From NCBI GenBank assembly GCA_020621865.1, contig JAHRYW010000008.1, positions 58,860 through 122,859 of the forward strand: a stretch of 64,000 nt of DNA, in the 5' to 3' direction. Below the pieces are notes generated by a model. That model was not told the origin of the DNA, did not search any database, and saw only the letters and a list, made by a program, of their open reading frames with translations. Made by a program: the position numbers and the translations under genes. Of the stretch, positions 57,411-64,000 are shown piece by piece; within the stretch, counting starts at the first letter, position 1, and the number at the start of each line of letters is the position of its first letter. The DNA comes from Betaproteobacteria bacterium (GTDB lineage Bacteria > Pseudomonadota > Gammaproteobacteria > Burkholderiales > Rhodocyclaceae).

Positions 57411-57866
57411 CTAGCGTGCAGCCTGGTAAGGGCCTAGATGCTGCAGGTAGGCGACCAATTCCCAGATCTGCTCCTCGCTGAAGGCACTACCCCAAGGCGG
57501 CATCACGTCAGCACCTTGGCGGCCGTGCGTGATGGTTCGGAATTCTTCTTCTGCAGAGAGGTCTGTTCGTCCTTTGAAGTCTGGTGCTCGCCCGCCGACG
57601 CCTTCGAAACCATGACAATAGCCGGCGCAGACCTTGTTGAAACGCCGGCGCCCAGCATCGATGCGTCCCTGGTCCGTCAAGTCGAATTGTCGGGCAGTCT
57701 GGTTGGATGCTTGAGTTTGATCCTGTGCGGCAGCCTGGCCTTCTACGGCCGGCGGGGCGACTGCGCCGCAGTCGATTGTAGTTGTTGTCAGTAGAGCGAG
57801 CAGTGCCATCAGCCGCACTGGCCGCCAACGGAATGCCTTCGGCCCGGCTTGCTGAATGTTTTTCAT
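57411..57866 (-). CDS. Exported c-type cytochrome with CX3CH haem motif, PQQ-ADH partner
   Basis: 151 aa. Signal/anchor segment (VRLMALLALLTTTTIDC). The haem motif is CAGYCH, one residue longer than CXXCH, in NKVCAGYCHGFEGVGGRAPDF. Axial Met in DVMPPWGSAFSEEQIWELVAYL. Likely the electron acceptor for the PQQ alcohol dehydrogenase upstream, from which it is separated by a terminator-like hairpin. Codon change can be read directly (TGC GCC GGC TAT TGT CAT). Confidence 0.85.
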   Translation of the reverse strand: MKNIQQAGPKAFRWRPVRLMALLALLTTTTIDCGAVAPPAVEGQAAAQDQTQASNQTARQFDLTDQGRIDAGRRRFNKVCAGYCHGFEGVGGRAPDFKGRTDLSAEEEFRTITHGRQGADVMPPWGSAFSEEQIWELVAYLQHLGPYQAAR

Positions 57867-57881
57867 GATGAACCCTTTATC

Positions 57882-57913
57882 AAAAAAATGGGGGCGGCGG
57901 AGTACCGCCCCCC
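57882..57913 (-). terminator. Terminator between PQQ-ADH and cytochrome genes
   Basis: GGGGGCGG (57890-57897) pairs with CCGCCCCC (57905-57912). On the minus strand it is followed by an AT-rich T7 tract. Probably a partial terminator that tunes the cytochrome level. Confidence 0.75.
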
Positions 57914-57973
57914 AAGGTCACGCGCAGACTTTGGGTCTGTTGCGAGGGGAAGACCTGAAGGAGCTACGGGGCA

Positions 57974-59647
57974 TTATTCGAGCGAGAAAGCGATCAGCGC
58001 AGCACCTCCCGGAAGATCCTTGATCTTCGGATAGGCGCCAGCAAGGAAGCCAGGTGCGTGCGATCCAAGGCCGGTCGGTACGACGATGTATTGCTTGCCG
58101 CCAGCGGAATAGCTGACCGGCCCGCCCCGGATGCCTGAGCCGGCATTGAAGCGCCAGAGCTCCTTGCCATTATCAGCGTCGTAAGCGTAGATGCGACCTT
58201 CCATGTCACCGTTGAAAACGAGACCGCCGGCAGTGGTTAGTACACTGGACAGCGGCGGCATGTCGTAGCGGATACTCCACTTCAGCTTGCCACTGACAGG
58301 GTCTCGTGCATCGAGACGGCCGTGAGGCTGATCCTGGGGCGGCGGAACCAGCTTGATTTCATCGATGCCGAGGGACAGGGCAGAGATGGCCTTTAGGTTG
58401 GCCGGGTCGTCCTTGCCGGCCACCACCTCATTGCAGACCTCCATGGCGTTGGAGTACCACAGGCCAGTTCCAGGGTTGTAGGCACCATGGTTCCAACTCC
58501 GCGCACCGAGCAGATTGGGGCAAAACAACTTGCGTTTGCCGGATTCCGGGTAGATCGGATCGATCAATTCCCCGGTCTTTGCGTTGATGCCCTTCACCCA
58601 GTTAACATGTTCGGCGAACTGCCAGACGTTTTCCAGCTTGCCATCGGCTTTGTCCATGACGAAGACGAAGCCACCCTTGTTGAGATGGACGATCACATCT
58701 TTGCCATCCTTCTTGACCACCAGCGCCTCGTAGGCCGAGTCGAAATCCCAGGAGTCATGCGGCACTTCCTGGCGATGCCACTTGAGTTTGCCATTGCGGG
58801 GGTCGAGGGCGAGTAGCGAGGCGGTGTACTTGTTGTCGCCCTGGCGGTTCTCGTTGTAATAGTCCGGTGCGGCGTTAGAGGTGCCGATGTAGATGGTGTT
58901 GCTGCCTGGATCGTAGGTGCCTGGCATCCAGGCGCTACCGCCGCCGGTCTTGCCACTGTCGCCCGGCCAACTCTTGGGGTCGTTTTTGATGATGTCGAAG
59001 TTCCAGACCGGCTTGCCAGTATCGGCGTTGACGGCGTAGATCTTGCCGCTGATTGGCTGGTCACCGCCGGTGGTGCCGCCGAAAAGCACGTCTCCGGCCA
59101 GTTGCGGAGGAGCTGAGAACAAGGCTCCGTACTGGGTTTTCTGGTCGGTTAGCTGCGTGGACCAGAGCTCTTTGCCAGTCTTCTGGTCGAGGGCAACGAA
59201 GCGGCCGTCCAGGGTGCCGAGGTAGACTTTGCCGCGACCTACCGTTACGCCGCGGCTGGCAGCGGCGTAAAAGGCTTGGTTGGCGAGAGGGTTGAGTTTG
59301 GGGGCGTAGTGCCACAGTGTGTTGCCACTGACGCCGTCCACCGCCCAGACATTGTTGTTGGCCGACACGTAGTAAAGCGTTCCATCGATGACGATGGGCG
59401 TCGCCTGCAGGCCGTGGGTGATGTTGCCGGGTTGATGGATCCAGGCCACCTTCAGCTTCTTCACGTTGCTCTTATCGATTTGCCCCAGAGGGCTGAAGCG
59501 CCAGGCATTGTGGCTACGGTGATACTCGGGCCAGTTGTTGGGGTCGGCAAATCCGGCCCGGTCATCGGCGAAAACGCCGGTGCTCAACACGTTGGCGCCC
59601 AGGCAAACGACCGAGACACCGGTCAGGAATTTACGGGAAGTCTTCAT
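57974..59647 (-). CDS. PQQ-dependent alcohol dehydrogenase (quinoprotein)
   Basis: 557 aa. Signal peptide MKTSRKFLTGVSVVCLGANV (about 1-27). Eight-bladed beta-propeller repeats (DQKTGKELWSTQL, DADNGKELWRFNAG). Catalytic region VPHDSWDFDSAYEAL has the DxD pair (Asp-Phe-Asp) used by lanthanide-dependent MDH/EDH; GTSNAAP supplies the Asn ligand. The conserved vicinal Cys-Cys above PQQ is absent (FYAAASRGVTVG) and the usual Glu metal ligand region reads GGDQPISG. Periplasmic oxidation of an alcohol; substrate unknown. Confidence 0.92.
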   Translation of the reverse strand: MKTSRKFLTGVSVVCLGANVLSTGVFADDRAGFADPNNWPEYHRSHNAWRFSPLGQIDKSNVKKLKVAWIHQPGNITHGLQATPIVIDGTLYYVSANNNVWAVDGVSGNTLWHYAPKLNPLANQAFYAAASRGVTVGRGKVYLGTLDGRFVALDQKTGKELWSTQLTDQKTQYGALFSAPPQLAGDVLFGGTTGGDQPISGKIYAVNADTGKPVWNFDIIKNDPKSWPGDSGKTGGGSAWMPGTYDPGSNTIYIGTSNAAPDYYNENRQGDNKYTASLLALDPRNGKLKWHRQEVPHDSWDFDSAYEALVVKKDGKDVIVHLNKGGFVFVMDKADGKLENVWQFAEHVNWVKGINAKTGELIDPIYPESGKRKLFCPNLLGARSWNHGAYNPGTGLWYSNAMEVCNEVVAGKDDPANLKAISALSLGIDEIKLVPPPQDQPHGRLDARDPVSGKLKWSIRYDMPPLSSVLTTAGGLVFNGDMEGRIYAYDADNGKELWRFNAGSGIRGGPVSYSAGGKQYIVVPTGLGSHAPGFLAGAYPKIKDLPGGAALIAFSLE

Positions 59648-59698
59648 GAGAACTCCATTTGGATGGGCCGGGCCGGCGATTTCGCGAATTTGGTTAGC

Positions 59699-59716
59699 GA
59701 CCGCCCCGGCGGTCTG
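59699..59716. promoter_or_regulatory. Intercistronic hairpin, porin-ADH gap
   Basis: GACCGCC and GGCGGTC form a 7-bp stem around CC in the 70-bp gap upstream of the dehydrogenase gene. Possible processing or attenuation site. Confidence 0.35.
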
Positions 59717-59717
59717 C

Positions 59718-60599
59718 TTACCAGGAATAGACGTATTTGAGATTCAAACTGTTGGTTGCACCGTGGTTTTTCCCGTCGATGCCGGCGGAGTAGCGTACGG
59801 TCAGTGATTGGTTGCCGTAGTACTTCAGCATCACGCCAGCACCAACTGTGGTTTCGTAGGCGCTGGGTAAGTCCTGTCCGGTCACGTTGTTGGTCCATTG
59901 CTTCTGGCGCTCGTAGTCCAGGGCGATGAATGGTTCGATCATGTCGTTAACGGCATAGCCCAGGCGATGGTTTGTATGGAAGAGCGTGCCGGGGCGGGCG
60001 TCGGCGGCGGTTGATCTGCCAAAGAATACGAAACCAGCGTCTGCTGTGTAGGATAGTTTTCCTATCTGCACGTCCCAAAACAGGCTGGAAAGATTTTTCC
60101 AGACGTCACCGCCGCCGATGTCCTTGTCGCCTACCGGAATTTGCAGGAAGGTCTGGAAGCCCAGCGTGGAATTGGCGGACGGCTTGTACCAGATGGCCGG
60201 TCCGGTTATGGGGTCGCCGATGCCACTGGCCGAACTGTGGGTAGTACGGTCCCGAATTCCCACCTCTGGCAGGATGATCTCGTAGGCCATGCCAATATTC
60301 GGATTTGATTCCAGCGACCAGAAATGAACGAATTTTGAGAGACCGACCAACGTGTTGGTCCGGTTGGCGGAGCGCCGATCACCGTTGCCGTTCCACAGTT
60401 TGTTGCCGTTCTGGAACGTGCCGTACTGGACGAAGACATTGAAAGGTTTGAAATCGACCGGTAGGTCGTATTCATGTGGGCCGATCACGTCCAACGTCAC
60501 TTGCGCCTGGGCCGTGGCGCCACAAGCCAGCGCCCCAAGGATAGTGGCCAGGCGGATCATTCGGTGGTGACGGGTGAAAAAAGCTATATGAGTAGTCAT
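59718..60599 (-). CDS. Outer-membrane transporter-like protein (phenol meta-pathway/SphA family)
   Basis: 293 aa from the ATG at 60599 (GGAG 7 nt upstream). Signal peptide (MIRLATILGALACGATAQA, after a short basic lead). Beta-barrel with DLPVDFKPFNVFVQYGTFQNGNKLWNG (about 44-70), HSSASGIGDPITGPAIWYKP, FLQIPVGDKDIGGGDVWK, and a C-terminal NLKYVYSW. Related proteins are encoded with aromatic or alcohol catabolic genes and may import the substrate. First gene of the sigma-54-driven PQQ-ADH operon. Confidence 0.82.
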   Translation of the reverse strand: MTTHIAFFTRHHRMIRLATILGALACGATAQAQVTLDVIGPHEYDLPVDFKPFNVFVQYGTFQNGNKLWNGNGDRRSANRTNTLVGLSKFVHFWSLESNPNIGMAYEIILPEVGIRDRTTHSSASGIGDPITGPAIWYKPSANSTLGFQTFLQIPVGDKDIGGGDVWKNLSSLFWDVQIGKLSYTADAGFVFFGRSTAADARPGTLFHTNHRLGYAVNDMIEPFIALDYERQKQWTNNVTGQDLPSAYETTVGAGVMLKYYGNQSLTVRYSAGIDGKNHGATNSLNLKYVYSW

Positions 60600-60690
60600 G
60601 CATTGTCTCCATTGTTTTGTTTGTTCAAGAACGCGAAATGGCTTCCTGCCGTTGCGGGGTGAGCTGTATGGCTGCGCCGCAAGCTTTCAT

Positions 60691-60706
60691 TGCAAGCTTC
60701 TTGCCA
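60691..60706 (-). promoter_or_regulatory. Sigma-54 promoter of the porin/PQQ-ADH operon
   Basis: On the minus strand TGGCAAGAAGCTTGCA, an almost exact -24/-12 match. It predicts a roughly 80-nt leader before the porin ATG. An AcoR-type sigma-54 activator gene is adjacent. Confidence 0.85.
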
Positions 60707-60746
60707 GCTATTGAATGTCAATTAATTCAATGGGTTGGTGTTGTTC

Positions 60747-60856
60747 TGTCGCGCAGTATCCGGCGACAGCTGTCGCCGTGTGGATGCGACAGCGGAGACA
60801 GTTGTCGCAAGCCGGGCCGAGTAAATTGCATAACGCAAAGGTGTCGCGCCGTGACA
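60747..60856. promoter_or_regulatory. Array of TGTCGC / GCGACA half-sites (activator-binding region)
   Basis: TGTCGC at 60747, 60771, 60803 and 60842; GCGACA at 60763 and 60786; GTGACA at 60851. The first pair forms TGTCGC-N10-GCGACA and the second is the palindrome GCGACAGCTGTCGC. They lie 40-150 bp upstream of the sigma-54 promoter, the expected enhancer position for the adjacent activator. The rest of the 490-bp interval 60600-61092 shows no gene. Confidence 0.75.
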
Positions 60857-61048
60857 TGCGTGCAGTCAGGTGTTCCGTAGCCGACGGCGACGGGCCCAAG
60901 CGGAAAAGAGGGGCGGTGAAGGCGCGGCTAGCGCTCAGTATTCCGGCCAGGAGGGTGCCGGATACTCGAAAGAAGAGCAGGGTAGGGGGGCGCCCGGCGA
61001 GGCGGAGGCAATATTGCTGCCCCTGGCATTAGTGACAATGCGTGTAGC

Positions 61049-61075
61049 AGGCCAGCAGCACTAAGACTGCTGGCC
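61049..61075 (-). terminator. Terminator hairpin after the activator gene
   Basis: AGGCCAGCAG (61049-61058) pairs perfectly with CTGCTGGCCT (61066-61075), 18 bp after the stop codon. Confidence 0.65.
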
Positions 61076-61092
61076 TACGGAAATTTCCCGGA

Positions 61093-63078
61093 TTAGCTGT
61101 GATGCGGGGGGACGATACGGAAGCGCTGCATCTGCCGGTAAACGGTGGCGCGGCAGATGCCCAGTTCTTTGGCTGCGGCGGTTACACCCCATTTGTTGCG
61201 GCGCAGGGCCTGGACTAGGGCTTCCATTTCAGTTTGGACAGCGCCGCGTTGATTGTCGACGGCGGTTTCGGGCTTTTCCATCGCTACGGGGGGCGTCGTT
61301 TCAACCGGTGATTTGTCGGCAGCTTCCATCAACTCGATGGGCAGATCGACTGGGAGCACCGAAATGCCGTCGCACACCGCCAGCGCAAAGCGCAGCACGT
61401 TACGCAATTGGCGCACATTGCCCGGCCAGGGGTAGCGCACCAGGGAATACATGGCGGCATCGGAAATCATGGCCGAAATCTGTAGTTGGGCGGCTTCTTC
61501 CGCCGCCAGCTTGCGAATCAGGAACTCCTTGTCCCGTCGATCGCGCAACGCCGGCAGGTAGAGAATGGCGCCGCACAGGCGGTAATAGAGGTCTTCGCGG
61601 AAGCGTCCCTCGGCGATCAGCTTGCGCAGGTCGCGGTGGGAAGCAGCCACCACGGTAAGTGCCACCGGCACCGGCTTGTCCGAGCCCAGCGGGACTACCT
61701 CACGTTCAGCCAGAACGCGCAGCAGGCGAGTCTGCAGATTGAGCGGCATATCACCGATTTCGTCTAGGAACAGGGTTCCTCCATCGGCCTGCAGAATAAG
61801 TCCCCGCATGCCCTTGCTACGGCCTCCGGTGAAGGCACCGGCAGTGTAGCCGAACAGTTCGCTCTCAATCAGGCTCTCCGGAATGGCCGCACAGTTTATG
61901 GCGACGAAGGCTTTACTGCGCCGGTCGCTGGATTCGTGCAGGGCCTTGGCCAACACTTCCTTGCCCGTTCCCGTTTCGCCGTGAATCAGGATGCTGACTG
62001 ACTTGTCCACCAGGCGCTTGGCCTGCGCAATGAGACGTTGCATCTGGGCGTCGTCACCGGCCAGCCGGTCGAGGGCTGGTGCCTCGAGGGGAGCGGCGAT
62101 CACCGGTCCTGGGGCCTGCCGGCCAGTCTGGGCCTGGGTCCGCGGAGGTAGGGTGGCAGCGTAGTAAATCTCATGTTCGTAGGTGCAGATGGCGGTCCGC
62201 TCGGATGACAGGCCGGCCCGAGCGATGCGCCGGATGTCGTCCATGCTCTCTCGGAAAACGGCAGTTAGCGGCTTTCCCACCAGATCGGGGGAAAAGGCAT
62301 CGCCGGCGGTACGAGCCTTGAGGCTGCGTCGGGCACCGCTGTTGGTGCCGACGATAACGCCGTCGCCATCGAAGGCGAGCATGATTTCGCCACTGACGTC
62401 GACCATCGACCAGGCCGTGCCCAGACGCAACACCCAGTAGCCCTGGAAATAACGCAGGAAATTGGCGTCTTCGATCATCTGCGCGTACATGCTGGTCAAT
62501 TGCAGGGCTAGATGCTGGCTTGTCTTCGGGGCGGGCGAAGTCAGTGCGGAGACATCGAGCACCCCGAGAAACCCTCCGGTGGGGTCGAACAGCGGGGCGC
62601 TGTTGCAGGTCAGGGTAATGTGGCTGACGTCGAAGTGATCGGTCTGGTGGCAGGTGATAGCCTTTTGCTCGACGATGCAGGTACCGACGGCACAGGTGCC
62701 GGCGTGCTGCTCGTTCCAGTCGGCACCCAGGTAGAGCCCGGAATGCCTCAGGTCACGGTCTTGGCAATCGTTTCCGATAAAGTCTACGGTAATGCCGTGT
62801 GCATCGGTTAGCAGCAGCACGTAGCCCAGGCCGCTGATACGTTTGTACAGTTGCTCCATGCCGGTGCGGGCCACTCGGAGAAAATCCTCGATCTGGTCCT
62901 GGTGTTCCCGCAGGCGCCCATGCTCGACGATATGGGCTGGGTTGGGCCGGCTTGGGTCCAGGCCGTACTGCTCGATGCAGCGCACCCAAGACCGGACGAT
63001 GGGATCTTCGGTGGCCGGGCTGCCATTGGAAAGGGCGTACACCCGATCGATGTGCTCTCGTTGGGACAACTGCAACAT
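61093..63078 (-). CDS. AcoR-type sigma-54-dependent activator
   Basis: 661 aa. N-terminal GAF-like sensor (about 1-200, LGYVLLLTDAHGITVDFIGN, AGTCAVGTCIVEQKAITCHQTDHF), a second PAS/GAF-like part, then AAA+: Walker A GETGTGKE, sigma-54 contact GAFTGG (GAFTGA variant), Walker B LFLDEIGDMP, and a C-terminal Fis HTH (GVTAAAKELGICRATVYRQM). It likely activates the divergent-side porin/PQQ-ADH promoter through the half-site array. AcoR relatives respond to acetoin, alcohols or aldehydes; effector unknown. Confidence 0.92.
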   Translation of the reverse strand: MLQLSQREHIDRVYALSNGSPATEDPIVRSWVRCIEQYGLDPSRPNPAHIVEHGRLREHQDQIEDFLRVARTGMEQLYKRISGLGYVLLLTDAHGITVDFIGNDCQDRDLRHSGLYLGADWNEQHAGTCAVGTCIVEQKAITCHQTDHFDVSHITLTCNSAPLFDPTGGFLGVLDVSALTSPAPKTSQHLALQLTSMYAQMIEDANFLRYFQGYWVLRLGTAWSMVDVSGEIMLAFDGDGVIVGTNSGARRSLKARTAGDAFSPDLVGKPLTAVFRESMDDIRRIARAGLSSERTAICTYEHEIYYAATLPPRTQAQTGRQAPGPVIAAPLEAPALDRLAGDDAQMQRLIAQAKRLVDKSVSILIHGETGTGKEVLAKALHESSDRRSKAFVAINCAAIPESLIESELFGYTAGAFTGGRSKGMRGLILQADGGTLFLDEIGDMPLNLQTRLLRVLAEREVVPLGSDKPVPVALTVVAASHRDLRKLIAEGRFREDLYYRLCGAILYLPALRDRRDKEFLIRKLAAEEAAQLQISAMISDAAMYSLVRYPWPGNVRQLRNVLRFALAVCDGISVLPVDLPIELMEAADKSPVETTPPVAMEKPETAVDNQRGAVQTEMEALVQALRRNKWGVTAAAKELGICRATVYRQMQRFRIVPPHHS

Positions 63079-63227
63079 TTCCTTCTCCTCCTGTCGGTGC
63101 CGCCCGGAGGCGGCCCGACATGTGGTCTCTTTAAGCTATCGGGCCTTTGTTCAGGCCTCTGTCCAATTTTTGCTGCTTAACAAACTAACAATAGCATCTC
63201 CTGGTTTGTCTCGTGTATGGACCGGGC

Positions 63228-64000
63228 TTACGATCGACGCTGGGGTGGCAGGTCGGTGCACACTCCTTCGAATACCTCGGCGGCGAGTCCGACCGATTCG
63301 CAGAGAGTGGGGTGGGGATGGATGGTGTGGCCCAGGTCTTGCGGCGTGCAACCCATCTGGATTGCCAGGCAGAGTTCGCCGATCAGATCCCCCGCATGTG
63401 TGCCGACGATGCCGCCACCAACGATACGCAGCGTTTCCGGATCGACCAGCAGCTTGGTGAAGCCTTCCTCGCGCCCATTGGCGATGGCTCGGCCGCTAGC
63501 CGCCCACGGAAAGACTGCCTTCCTGAGCGAGCGCCCGGCGCGCCGGGCGCTTTCCTCGGTGACGCCGACCCAGGCCACTTCGGGATCGGTATAGGCCACC
63601 GACGGAATTTCGCGAGTTCTCGCCTGCCGGGGCAGGCCAGCCGCCACTTCCGCAGCCAGATGGGCTTCATGAACCGCTTTGTGCGCCAGCATCGGCTGGC
63701 CAATCACGTCGCCGATGGCAAAAATGTGGGGGATATTGGTCCGCATTTGCTCGTCAACCGGAATGAAGCCGTCGGCACCGAGCGTCACGCCTGCCGCCGC
63801 GGCGCCCAGGCCATCCTCGTTGGGGCGTCGGCCGATTGCGACCAGTACCAGGTCGTAGAGCTGCGGCTCCAACGCGCCTTCCGGCCCTTCCAGACTGACC
63901 AGAATGCCTTCGGGCAGAGCAGTGGCGCCGACTGTTCGCGTGTTGAGCAGGATACGGTCGAAGCGTTTGGCATTATGTTTTTCCCAGACCTTTACCAAGT
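63228..64000 (-). CDS. lpd: Dihydrolipoyl dehydrogenase, C-terminal part (cut by window edge)
   Basis: About 257 codons visible; the N-terminal FAD and redox Cys part lies beyond the window. NAD-domain end (LVLVAIGRRPN), FAD-contact IFAIGDVIGQPMLAHKA, dimer interface SVAYTDPEVAWVGVTEESARR, and catalytic HPHPTLCE. E3 of a 2-oxoacid or acetoin dehydrogenase complex, next to an AcoR-type activator. E1/E2 genes, if in the same cluster, would be outside the window. Confidence 0.9.
   Translation of the reverse strand, partial: LVKVWEKHNAKRFDRILLNTRTVGATALPEGILVSLEGPEGALEPQLYDLVLVAIGRRPNEDGLGAAAAGVTLGADGFIPVDEQMRTNIPHIFAIGDVIGQPMLAHKAVHEAHLAAEVAAGLPRQARTREIPSVAYTDPEVAWVGVTEESARRAGRSLRKAVFPWAASGRAIANGREEGFTKLLVDPETLRIVGGGIVGTHAGDLIGELCLAIQMGCTPQDLGHTIHPHPTLCESVGLAAEVFEGVCTDLPPQRRS

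Noticed and set aside
59796-59812. TACGGTCAGTGATTGG as a further copy of the dispersed motif
   Set aside because: It lacks the A-tract and the AATGC lead; it simply encodes the conserved VRYSAG-region codons of the barrel.
60715-61032. 105-codon plus-strand frame between porin and activator genes
   Set aside because: Overlaps the sigma-54 activator-site array and has no coding features.

Overview
The window is GC-rich proteobacterial DNA with dense gene packing, many ATGA/GTGA stop-start overlaps and almost no mobile DNA. The gene content points to a diazotrophic betaproteobacterium of the Rhodocyclales type (Dechloromonas/Azonexus/Azospira-like). It includes nifB with a NifX tail, nifF, nifZ, modEABCD, an SHP/DHC/cytochrome b locus, DUF3240-linked metal efflux, many c-type cytochromes and a PQQ alcohol dehydrogenase. 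This placement is inferred from gene content only; there is no rRNA or other phylogenetic marker in the window.

Layout. 0-0.46 kb: mosaic of dispersed inverted repeats. 0.46-2.3 kb: nifB and a 2[4Fe-4S] ferredoxin behind a sigma-54/NifA promoter. 2.6-6.6 kb: P460-type cytochrome, M14 peptidase/hydrolase/MaoC operon, arfB. 6.7-12 kb: hybrid sensor kinase, cytochrome c, orphan E1 alpha/beta of a 2-oxoacid (acetoin-type) dehydrogenase. 12-19.4 kb: two flavin-split-barrel-like proteins, an MFS carrier, rlmA, an ABC-F ATPase, and the Fe-S half of a D-lactate dehydrogenase-like enzyme. 19.4-24 kb: hypothetical protein, then SHP-DHC-cytochrome b-response regulator-sensor kinase. 24-27 kb: RES/Xre toxin-antitoxin pair and small exported proteins. 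27-34 kb: DoxX, an HvfA-like metallophore (RiPP) precursor, and a heavy-metal RND efflux operon. 34-40.5 kb: HD-GYP phosphodiesterase, ankyrin protein, two YceI proteins with cytochrome b561, ring-opening dioxygenase with a divergent LysR regulator, small membrane protein, SIMPL protein. 40.5-45.3 kb: TonB receptor/YfiR/TonB receptor operon. 45.4-51 kb: molybdate operon modE-(67 aa)-modA-modD-nifX-like-modB-modC and a divergent di-Mop molbindin. 51-56.6 kb: two nitrogen-fixation operons. 57 kb: tRNA-Thr. 57.4-64 kb: PQQ alcohol dehydrogenase system with an AcoR-type sigma-54 activator, then the 3' part of lpd.

How it works together. Three promoters carry near-perfect sigma-54 -24/-12 elements with a TGT-N10-ACA (NifA-type) site 65-71 bp upstream of the -24 element in two cases and 45 bp in the third. 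They precede nifB-fdx, the fdx-nifZ-nifF-(101 aa) operon, and an operon encoding an unknown 133-aa protein, a small Xre-like HTH protein, a TonB-dependent receptor, a DUF2478 protein and a SUOX-domain-like exported protein. The third promoter also carries two sequences resembling ModE operators, like the two between modE and mop. The simplest reading is that this bacterium couples nitrogenase induction and molybdenum limitation to a dedicated outer-membrane uptake system, possibly for molybdate or a Mo-chelate. That is the main candidate for an undescribed system here. A second cis-pattern is a dispersed motif (core AATGCTACGGTC plus an A/T tract) that recurs across the window, several times inside coding sequences.
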